Assembly: GCA_003013855.2 (NCBI GenBank)
Contig: PVNU02004155.1
Coordinates: forward strand, 2,170,001 to 2,234,000
Length of the DNA: 64,000 nucleotides
Source: Liriodendron chinense
Lineage: Eukaryota > Streptophyta > Magnoliopsida > Magnoliales > Magnoliaceae
Direction of reading: 5' to 3'
Below are positions 25,701-37,700 of the stretch, piece by piece (the stretch's first letter is position 1; the number at the start of each line of letters is the position of its first letter). Under the pieces are notes generated by a model. The model searched no databases, was not told where the DNA came from, and saw nothing but the letters and a program-made list of their open reading frames with translations. Position numbers and translations under genes: made by a program.

Positions 25701-28700
25701 GCCTATGTTGATCCACTTGACCATTGGTTAGTAGTGCACAAACCAGCCCACTCAACCATGTGTGATGGTGACTAAAACAGTTCACTATTCAAATGTGATG
25801 TGTGTGCAAGATAGACCAATGTTCAAGTGTATTAGTGTGGCAGGTTAGACCCATGAGGTGCACACTATGTATGTACAAGTTAGACTCTTGCTCAAGTGTA
25901 CAAGTGCAACAAACTAGACAATGGTGCGTGTACAAGTGTGTGCAAATTAGACCTTTTATTGAATGGGAAATCTTGAATAGACTAGCCATTTACTAAAGTA
26001 GCAAATCATGTGTAAACCTACAATTCGATAACTTCTTAACTTAAAAGAACTTCCTCTCGAATCATGCATAAGAACTCATGCATGTGCACCATGGAATGGT
26101 TGGAAATTGTAAACTCATGTAAATAGTTAGAATCTTGAGATGGTTCAGATTTTTGAGCTCATATGGATAGTTAGAAGTTAGAACCTTGAGATGGTTCACA
26201 TTTGTGGGCTCATGTGAATGGTTAGAACCTAAGATGGTTCTGAATGGTGAACTCATCTACCCCATGCATGTGGATGGTTAGAACCACAAGAATGTTTTGG
26301 AACACCAAAAAATTCGAGAGGGACAATTGAGACCCTTGGGTTGAAAATCCCTAAAGCCAAATACAAGGGAACATCGAGGGGTAGATGAATTTGATTTGAG
26401 ATGAAATATGTAGAAGAAATAGGAAAGAGAGAGAGAGAGAGGCTAGGGCAATTTGTGTTGTGTATTTTAGTCTATTAACACACACACGCACAAAGAGGAG
26501 TACAAAACATACATACACACACAAACACAGTTACATGTATCTCCATAGGGTTCCCATGAGTGAGAGTCCTTAAACCCCATTTTGTACCAATTGGGACCTC
26601 CATTGTCGGGCCGGGTGGAGTGAGCACGTGTTTCAAGAGGCCCCATTGCTGAGGTCGGATGGAGAAGAGGTGTAACAAGCCTACAACATATGTTGCGATA
26701 AAGGGAGTTCTCTATCGTCGGGCCGCGTTGGGTGTGCGATAGGTTCCCACCGCCGAGGTCAGATAGAGGTTGGGAAAGTTTTGGCCAACTAGTGTAAAAT
26801 GACCCCGGTTGTTTAATGAAGTTAACTATACTGAGATGTGATGACTATTGCATTCATAAGCATCATATTCATAATTATCTCACATGCATAGAGACGTACT
26901 CACTGGGCTTATTAAGCTCACCCAAGTTGTTTTTAATCCTCAGGAAAAGTTAACCTAAAGCGATAGCTTGGCATGGACCTAATGATATTTTGTTAAGTTT
27001 ATTTTTAGAAGGATTTATTGTAATATTGTATTGAGAACAAGTGTTGTTTTGCAAACTCAAATGGTTATCAAATAAGGTTGATGCAGGTTACTATTAGGGT
27101 GCGTATGGTAAAACTTAATTCCATGACTTATCACTTAAAATTGTTAATTTCAGTGATTTTGGTAATTCAGACCATTTGGTAACTAAAATAAATGAAGTAC
27201 TTAATTGGAAATATCATTGAAATTTGGTGAGATTTTTTCAGCCATCGCACCTTGACTTAAAACTTAATGCTGAATGCGGTAAGTGATTTGCCTTTAAATT
27301 TATTATGAATTGTGAAGAAAATATCCCTGCCAACTTTTAAAAATGACAAGATTACCCACCAAGAGTTTCCAAAAGTCACGAAGTGGTTCCTTCTTCTCCC
27401 GCAAGGGCGAAATCCCTAAAGATACGCAAGCCAAATCGCTCTCAAATTCCCCTTTCTTCCTGTTAATCTTGAGGTGAGGTTTTGATTTTTTTTTTTTTTT
27501 TTTGTTCTTTTTTTTTAAAACCTTCTGAGGGCTCATTATGATGTTTATTTGTCATCCATACCGTTCATAAGGTCACACATCCCTGAATGAAGGGAAAACA
27601 AAAATATTAGCTTGATCGAAAACTTCTACAACACCCAAGAAGTTATAGAAGATAGATGTTGAACCTCCAATTTATACATTTGCCAACTCATTACATCACA
27701 TTATATGCATGGTTTGCATGCTTCAAAAACCCTTCTAATACATGTTGTGTGAATGTAGGATTGAGAGAGAGACTTCACTCCATTGATGCTTAAAAGACAC
27801 ATTTAGGAGCCTTTGATGAAGACCCAAGGTGGGCCAAATTAGGAAGAAAGCAAGGAGAGGAGAGAGGAAGAAAGAAAGAAAGAAATTGTGAAGAAATGAG
27901 GTCCGACCAGTCGGCCAAGGGAGCCACGACCGGTCTTGACCGGTCGGCCACCCTCGTACCCCTCTCTATAGGTCACTGGACCAAGGACCAGTGTGGTCCG
28001 ACCGGTCGGCCAACAGGTCGGGCACCTCTCTGGACTCTCTGGACCTCTGTTAGACCGGTCTAGACCGGTCGGCCAACAGGTAGCCAGTGTAATTTGCTGA
28101 AATTCAACAGCTTCTTCAGCAAGCACCGATTTTTTAGGCGCTAATGCGGAAGTATTGCGCAATTCTGGAAGATTCTGAGGCGGTAGGGCCTCTCTACTAT
28201 AAAAGGACACCTAGGGGTAGATCTAAAATCATCATAGAAGGCTTGGGAAGTCGTGGGAGGTGAAGGAGATCGCTGTGGAGTGTCTGTAACTCATCCAAAC
28301 TCGGTTTTTTTATGTTTTTCATTAGTTTCCTTTGAGTTTTAGTTTAACCTATTAATGGTTGGCTAAACCTCTTAGCTAGGGCAAAAAGGTGAAGCTTTTA
28401 GTTGTTTACAATGTCTAATTCGAATTAGTTCAAATACTTTTTGGTTTTATGAAGAACACTTCTAGTTCAAGTTTGAAATAAAGTTAGTGTTTTTAGTTAA
28501 TCTTCTATCTCTTATGATTGCTCTTACATGGGATGTTTTGATTACTGAGATTGCTTAATGGGGGTGTTGATTGATAGGATTTTGGGTTGTAGAAATCCTA
28601 GATTCATCATGATATGTTGGATGCTAGGGGATCTTACAAACTAAGTTTCCTAAGGGCTTATCTAGAACTAAGCTAGAAGGGGTTCTTATCTTTTGATTTA

Positions 28701-31700
28701 ATCTGAGATACGTTTTTATGTATTGATTTTGGTTCAATAAAAGTTCAATTCATGCTTCTAAATCAAGTCTAGTGACAAAGCTTGAGGAAGAATCATGAAT
28801 GTGATCTTGCTTGTTTTCTGAAGGATTGGATTTTGTGATTGAATACACTCAATGCCTTAGTTTTGATTATGAGAGGACCATATCAATGGATAATCCATCT
28901 ATGTTAGAGGCATTATGATGATTTGATTGCTCTATATTCCCATTGGATGGGGATAGAACTCCGATTCCAATTATGTTATTGGCTTGAATGGTTTCAATTG
29001 GCATTGTGAATGATTATTAGTGGATCCTTGGCGCTCTAGTGTTTATTTCCCTGATTTAAATATAAAATAGATAGTTTTATGTTTTTAATTTCCACCCATC
29101 GATATAAATCCGAATTTAGCCCATCCTAGTTCTAAAACTTAGAATTGTTACGACAATCCCTGAGGATCGACCTCGGTCTTATCGAGAATTCTTACTACAT
29201 CACAGCCTTGCACTTGAGGCGAGCGAACAATAGACATCCAATCTCATTACTTTATGTGGTATGGTCCACTTAAGCTTTGGATCTGCCTCATTTTTAGGCT
29301 GATGTGATAAAATGATCTCACCAAATGGATGGACGGTTTGAATATAACACATACATCATGGTAGGGCCCACAAAACTTGATGTTGCTGACCAAAAGGAAG
29401 TATGTGGTGCTGCGTGACACACCAAACCACATTCAAACCGGATGCGGATTGCCTAGTGATGTTGCCGGTAGCTAGGTGTTATTGGATAGTTCTTTGTGAG
29501 ACCCACCATGATATATGTGTTTTATCCATGTTGCCTATCCATTTTGGACAAGTATTTTAGGGCGTAATAAAAAAAAAAATGAGGCAGATTCAAGTCTCAG
29601 GTGGACCACACCACAGGAAAACAGTGGTGATTGAATGCCAAACATTAAAAACTCCACGGATCATTGTAATGTTTATTTGCCATCCAACCTGTTGATTACC
29701 CTTCATCCAGGTCACACATACCTAGATAAAGGGAAAACACAACTATCAGCTTCATCCAAAACCATTGTGTCCAGCAAGAAGTTTTTATTGGTGGGTGTTC
29801 AATCACCACCGTTTCCTGTAGGGTGGTCCACATGAGATTTGGATTTGCCTCACTTTTAGGATCATGCTATAAAACAATCACAAAAATTGAATAGACAGTG
29901 TGAATAAAGCACATATATCATGGTGGGGTCCACAGAGTACCGACCAAGCAATCTATTTCTGCTTCTGAGGACGCGTTGCAAAGGCCGGGGAGCAAATTGG
30001 GTACTACCCCCACCAGGACCTACAATAGACGGACGATCCTGTTAGGGGATCTGTGTGGGCCATTGTAATATATGTGTTTTATCCAAGTTGTCCATCCATT
30101 TTGAAAGATCATTTTATACCATAATGGCCATAAAAGGAGGCAGGTTGAAGGCTTGAGTGGACCACACCACAGGAAGCAGTGGTGACAATGTCCTCCATAG
30201 TTGAAACCTTTGTGGGGCCCACCGTGATGATTATTGGCCATCCAACCTGTTCATAGGTAACAAAGACCTGGATGGATGAAGGGAAAACATAAATACCATC
30301 TTCATAAAAAAAATTATGTGGCCCCCAAGAGGTTTTGGGCGCTAGGCATTCAATCCCCACTGTTTTCTGTGGTATGGTCCACTTGAGTATTGTGGCCCAC
30401 AAGATATTGTTAATAGTTAATCACCACTCTTTCATGTGGTGTGGTCCACTTGAGTATTGTGGCCCACAAGATATTGTTAATAGTTAATCACCACTCTTTC
30501 ATGTGGCGTGGTCCACTTGAAATTTAGATTCGCTTCATTTTTTGGAATCATACCCTAAAACGAGCTTGCAAAATAACTGGACATCGTGAGATTTATCAAT
30601 GTGATCCAAAACTTTTGTGGCCAGCAAAAAGTTTTTAATGGTCAATGCCCACTATTTCCTGTGGTGTGGTCCACCTAAGATTTGTATCTGCTTCATCTTT
30701 GGGACCATGCTCTAAAATAAGCTGAAAAAAATGGATGGATGACATGGATATAAGATGCATACACCGAGGTGGGCCCAAAACTCAAGTAGGTTGCATGACA
30801 CGAAACAGTGGGTAGAGAAATTCCTACCATTAAAACCTCCCTGGGTGCACCATGATGTTTATAAACCATTTGTACCACTCATATGGTCATTTCTACTAGG
30901 ATGAACTGAAAACACAAAAATATTAGCATGATCCAAAACTTTTGTGACACCATGAATGTTTCAACGGTGGACATTCAATCTTTCTTTTAATTTGATTTTA
31001 TGCATTCCACGTTTACAATTTTTAAGTACCTGCACATCAAGTGGGCCGAGAGATTGTGCAATGCCATTTGTACAAGTGGACAAAGAGATTGTACATGTGT
31101 GGCCCACTTATTCAACCGGCCGAGAATATATTTTTTTTAGCCAAAGCATTTCTTATTCAAGGTTATGAGTCAAAAGTATGTTAGGCGGGACCCTAGAGAT
31201 GAATGGTCTATTATCATCCTTGTGTAAGACGCCATGATCCACCAATCGAAAGGTTATAATTATTCTATAAAAAAAAATACAACACATCGTTCATCAATTG
31301 AGAGGTCACTGTTTGAAAGATACATGTGGATGGGCATAGGTGTGCCAAATTTAGTGACAAGGCAATATCATGTTTTGTCTCATATTCTAAAAAGGATAGA
31401 AATTGAGACAATAGGGGCAAATATGACAAATTGTCAATTTTCAGATCTTTATGGTTTACTTTTACCAAACACGTTTTTGTGAAAAAATTACTTATTTTCA
31501 GATATCAGGACTTTTTCAGACAAATAACCAAACAGAATTTTCAATACTTGTAAGTACTTAAATTCAGATAAATAAATTGAACATTTGATTTTTGAGAAAA
31601 TGAATAGCAGTAATACCTTGACAGAGTCTGTTTGAGACAGCCCACTTTCAGTTACAATGACAAGGCACTTTACATCATGCTCATTTGCGTATTCATACTG

Positions 31701-34700
31701 TTCTGTGAGGCTTGGGTCTGATGCAGGCACATACTCAGCCTGATTGAAATAAACATTCATTTGGTCAGGTTTGAGGGGAGCCGCTATTTACACCATTTCC
31801 TTTTATTCGCACCATTTTCTTCCACTTTGGCAATACAGAAGCACCACCATGTAGAAAAGGAGGATATGAACACCAATTTCTCTCAAGAAATAAGCTAATA
31901 GACATCAGATCGAGGTAGCCGATGTTGCTACTGAGAAATCATCAGGGTGTAAACATCCCACTTTTTTTTTTTTTCCAATTACTGATGTTCTAGAAAAAAG
32001 TAAAAAAGAATAGAGAATAAACATGGGATTTCTTCTATTTTATATATCTAAGTCCAGAGACTTGCTATGCGCACATGTGTGTGCAATAAAGCTCATGTAC
32101 ACACCACATGTGCCAGCATAGCACATTGGAGATCCAATCCATCCATCAGCTTGGTCCAACCTTGTACACATTTCCCCAAAAATAAATGTGGTCCACTTAG
32201 CATGTGGGCCACTAATCAAAACAGGTCGATGAGTTAGATAACTTCAGCCAAATTTTACACAGCCGTACATTTGTTTCGCAAACTATGGCCCACAAGAAAA
32301 GTACTTCAACCTGATTATTAGGCTGGGGCATCAATATAGTGGTGCTGTTCTAACAGATGAATTGGATCTCAGACCTATGATGCCCTGCTGGCGCATATGT
32401 GGCATGAACATGACTTTATTGCACAGGCATGTGGGCATAGAAAAGCTCTTTAGTCTAAACCCTGTTATCACTTCCAAATCTCTAGTGTGTTTTGCTACTA
32501 TAATTTTATTCTCTACTTCTGACAAGAAAAGAAGATGAATGGAAGGGAAGTGCCAAAGTGGCAGCATGTGTTATGATGCTCACCTTGATGTGTGCCTGCC
32601 ATAGCTCAGAAACTAGTTCCATGCGCTCTTTCAGCAAGCCACCCCCACCTCTTGCGCATATAAGAACATTAGTGCTAGGTTCATTTCTGCATCAGGCCAT
32701 CAGCATGAAAGGAAGAATCTCTAAGTTTTCAGAATAAAGAATAATTTGCTACATATGGGAGGAAATGAAAGATTCGTAGAGATTCAACCTGGAGGGTCTG
32801 AATTCTACTGAAGAATGATGAAGAATCTTCTCCAAAGCAAGGCTAATTCCAACTGCACCTGGTGGGCTTGATTTCTGTTGAAAAACGAGAATGTAGGTAA
32901 CAAAAGATTGGAATCTTTATGTACTTACAAAATATTTCTCAGACATACAACATATTGTAATTGGTTCGTTCGAGGTACTTGCACTGCACTGGCCGTAAAT
33001 TACCAAAAAGATGAAGCACTTAACTGCAGAGAAGGTCAAGATAAATAGGGAATTGGTTGCAATTAATAAATAAGTACTGATGAAAAAACAGTGTTGCATT
33101 AATATCTAGATATCTTATTATTGTCCAGCCACTGAAACAGTAAATACCATTCCTAACTTCTCCTGTTCGAACATTCTCATGGCCATTTTTTTATAAGTAA
33201 GACCACATGGAAAAAGGAAAATTATACAAAATTATTTAAAGATGCATTTGCATGATACGCGCAATACAGTGTTTTCCTTAACCTATTTTTTAATCTTCTA
33301 CTTACACTAGTTACTGGGAGGTTGACACTAATTAGAAGTTTGACGCTTAATCTCAAACTGTGCAGTAATGAATTCAAGTCTTAGTCTAAAAAGTGCAAGA
33401 TAAAAGAGTTCTCTGAGATTTGAAAAGGTGCAAGATAAAACAAGCTGTTTCCATATTGACAGATACAGTTTCCTTCTTTGATGCCCGGATATGCATATGA
33501 ATACACATATGTACATGGAAGAGATGAAACAGGCCTACTTTTCGTCAAATCTGAAAAGAGGATACCGATACAGGTATCTCTCCGATGCTTCAATGCCATG
33601 AAAAAATTGCTCAGAGTTCAAAAATAATGAACCTTAGTCAATAGAAGACTGCTAAACCATAGCTTACAAGCATCTGTGCTTTATCAGGTACCATTGCCAG
33701 TATTGACGCCATAAGATACTAATACTAGTACCCCAAGCATGGAAGTATCTGGGAATCCTAGGTTTCCTTCATAAAAAGAATAATTTTCTTGACATTTTCT
33801 GGAAAGAGGGTTTACGGAGGTCAGATGCACATATGTAACCTTGTATAGAGTTTCTTTATAACTAGTAATATGTATGACTACAGTAGTTATAATTTTAAAG
33901 GTAATAAACATGAGTACAAAAATCAAGTTTGGTGTGGCTTAAGAAAAGGTAATCCTCCAGTAATCATAAGGTTTAGGTTTAAAAGAGGTGCCTAAGGTTA
34001 ATAGCACACCAATTGATTGCACAATACTCCGAAACAGTTTCTTTTAAGCACCCATGGACATGGGACCAAGGTATGCAAAAACGGTTACATGTAACGGCCG
34101 TTACGTAACAGTGGCCACCTTTTTTTTTTCAAAGGGCTATAACGGTGGCCCCCGTTATGCGTTTGTTACGGCCATTACAGAAAAAAACAGTTCATTATGG
34201 GGCCGATACAGGTTCAGAGAGAGAGCCGGCTGTTACGGAATACCTTGTATGGGACAGTACTGGCACTATGATGACTATGTGGCAAACAAAAGAAATAGAA
34301 AAAAGAAAATATACACAAACGCGCAGGAGAAATCCAAAGGGATGTCAATAAACTAAACAGGATTTAATCCTTTGTGGCATTTTTGGCATTCAGTTCAGGT
34401 AAGAATATGATAATGGCCCTATTCTGATTCTCTAAACTGTAGCAAAGAAGGTCAATGCCCAATGGATTCCATAACAAAATCTATCACACGGACAAATAGA
34501 TCTGCATGGATAGCCACGCCACACAAGATAATCATAAACATTAATGAACAGAAATAGCATTTGACAATTATGTAAGATCTCAATAAATGATAACATGCTG
34601 ATATTAGAAATGAGAACAAGTAATGAAGTTTGACATGCAGAACTTACATATTCATGATACCACATATGCTGAACCAGATAATCATAGCGACCGCCGACAG

Positions 34701-37700
34701 CAAACAGAGTTCCCTCAGAAAATGAACTGGCATTACTGTCTTTAATCAAGTAGATCTGTGCCAAGAAATATTTAACCTGGTTAGCAGGAATGAATGATCA
34801 CATGCTTTCAGAAACAGCACAATGAAATGAGAATTATAACAATAAATGACCCTGACAAAATCTAGTCACCTACTGAACTCCTAACAAACCACAACCCAAC
34901 TCTGACGTGGAATATTAACATGCCCAATGCACATGTACCAATTGCAATACAATTTTCCACTTCAATATGTCAAAGGCTATGAAATAAGCAAACCCAATGA
35001 GTAACCCCTAATACAATATTGCCACTTCAATGTGTCAAAGGCTATGAAATAAGTAAACTCAATGAGCAACCCTTACATTCTACCCTGCATAGGATTTAAG
35101 CAAATTCATGTGGATGGATCACTTCAGGAGTATCTTTCTTCAAATCTCTGATGATACCTGGATATCGCAAGGATGCAACAGGGACATGCCCATGGAATTC
35201 ATGTACACTTGAAACTGAAGGAACAGGATATGAAGTGGATCCATTGCCCATTTTGAGCTATCAAAGGAGAATCTATTGCGGGATGGATCTGGGGTTCCAT
35301 AAAATGCGTGTCAAAGTGTTGAATAGGGAATGGAAAAGCGAACGTGACAAACTGATATGGCTTTATGGACAAGTAATCTACCTGCTAAGGTGTGCATGTC
35401 ATGCACAATGCTGAAAATGTTCTATTTTCATTGCCCAAGAGTACAGCTTTACTTGAAGGCCCCATTTGAAAGGTCACACATCTTCAATTAGCTCAATTTC
35501 ATGTGATTCTGGTTCCATTTGCTTAAGAAATGACAAAAAAAAGGTCAGGATGCAGTGCCATAGTGGGAGTCCGACACTTGGGAAGGAGATAAAACACAGG
35601 TTACACTCTGAATTCTACTGAGAGCACAGTTTGGCTACTGTTTGGTTTGCGGAGGATATCCACATTTAGGTTTTGGTTTGGAGTCATACGAATCTAGAAC
35701 TTTAAAAATATAAAATATTCTAAGAATAGACAAAGTTGGTTTGGCTATAATCTATTGTTCTCCTTCTGTTTTCTGGAATTGTTTGTGAGAATTGTGCAAT
35801 TTATTGGGAGAAATCATCTTTTCTTTCTCTACATCACTTTGTACCTAGTGAGTCTAAGCTTACTGGTGTGCAAGATCAAGACTAAAGAATGAAGAAACTG
35901 ACAATCAAACAAAACTTGGTATACTTGTGGCCCTATCCCTGCTCTCATAACTTGCACGGAGATCAGAACACAATTGAAACTGATAGCTTAGACATGGAGA
36001 AGTAGATATCCAATCAAAATAGTTTTCAGTAGTACTTCCAAATGAAACTATGTAGGTATGGGCACATGGTTCCAATCAAAATAGTTTTCAGTAGTAGTTC
36101 CAAATGAAACTATGTAGGTATGGGCACATGGTTCCAATTTATAACATGTAATTAAGCAACATTCTAGCAGTCATGTCCACAGACTGATGTTTCTACGGCT
36201 ATCAAAATCTCATGGTCAATGATACCTCAATATCGGTTTGTTATCCACATGACATTACATCTTGAGCGGAAAAACTATAGCTCCGTACCCTTGGTGCAAA
36301 GAAGAATAAAAAAGTTGAACCATCCCAAATCTACGTTGTATCTGTCTATGGCTTAAAAAGAGATGCATGGGCGTCAAATGCAGACACAATATGCTGGAGA
36401 AGGTGACCACAGAAAATCTTAGCTGAGAAAACCTGTCCTTTTTTATGATAATAGTTAAAGATATGCTACTTTACAGATAACAATCTGTACAAGTATATTA
36501 GAAAAGCACTTGTAGTAAATAAAATACATAAAGAAATTTCCATATAAGAACAGAAAATTAAAGGAGAAACAAATTAGTCATTCTTCTGATGGCTGTAACA
36601 ATGTGTTAAACACCTATGTCCAACAGAGAATGCAACATGCGTCTGACACAGAAGTTCTAGAAGATGGCATGTCCTTGTTAGGTAATTTGTATGCATCAAT
36701 GCTATAAGTTAGTTAAATATTTTTCTCTGTTTACAGTAAAATAACTAAATGAAAGAACATCAACCAAACTAGCAGTCCTTGATCTGCACATTACAATCAC
36801 AGTAACTTGTTCTTTAGTTAGATTGTGTTTGACTTTGAATATGATATCAAGCAATTAATCAATGTAAGGAAAATTAACATAAAAAATCTGCTACCTGAAA
36901 AAATAATTCCCTGTAATAACTCTCTGTTGGTGGCATAAGTGCATCTATAGTAACATGCTTCTCAATCCTCCAGACTCTCAAGTAACTAAACAGGGCAGAC
37001 AAGTCCTCCAGTGCCTTCCGTGTAGATTTATCTGCAAAGTTATTATACTTCAAGATAACCATGATATCCTCTTGATGCTCTATATGAAAAATCAACATTA
37101 ATAGGTGAACACACGAATACCACAAGGAAGGGCTCCCCTCAATCTAGCAAGGGCTTGATCAGCAGATCCACAGAACCTCAAATCTACTGTTTGTAATCTG
37201 TTGACAACAGCTTCTGAAAGATTAAGATCCTGAACAAGAAAATAGCATACATGAGCAATGAACCATTTAACCAAATCATATCACATTTATCACTTGTCAG
37301 TTTGTTATCACTTTCAGAAACAAGATATGCACAGGAATTCATAAATAATCTTCTTTGTCATGATATAAATTATGTATACATTATCTTGAAAAATAAACTG
37401 GAAGCAATGTTGTCAAAACCGTTATTGTATTGCAAATCGTAGTAGGGGTTGAATCATAACGAATCACAAATTGCAAATCGTAGTAGGGGTTGAATTGTAT
37501 CGTAAATCGTAAGATTTTTATAACTTTCTTAAAATTTTGGAAAAAAATATGAAATATATAAATAATTCAGATTTTTTTTTTTAGGCTTATCTATCTTCCA
37601 TTTGGCATCAATTTGCTCCAAGAAATACCATGTCATGGTAGCATTAAAGGATTCTTATGCCTTTATTTTTTGTCTTTCAAGAAATTTTCCTTTCATAGTT

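Larger units (their letters stand above)
22880..25730. repeat. ~36-bp minisatellite, interrupted by a MITE
   Basis: Units of the form CACTTGGACATGTGTTTATG followed by ATGCTTAAATCAGTC repeat imperfectly about 16-18 times at 22880-22975 and 25165-25730. The array is split by the MITE at 22976-25159. A variant unit (GGTAATGATGCTAAGATCAG) recurs every few units, suggesting a higher-order pattern. Confidence 0.85.

Noticed and set aside
22880..25730. CRISPR-like array of ~36-bp repeats
   Set aside because: Units are contiguous, imperfect and have no unique spacers, and the genome is a plant.
27839..28210. 123-codon minus-strand open frame
   Set aside because: Lies within the solo LTR over a GACCGGTCGGCC repeat. 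No family resemblance.
32584..34755. Cytosolic histidyl-tRNA synthetase gene
   Set aside because: GGRYDYLV fits HisRS, but RGGGGLLKERMELV and DPSLTEQYEYA with the VRHLELKKEKEV C-terminus are GCN2-specific.
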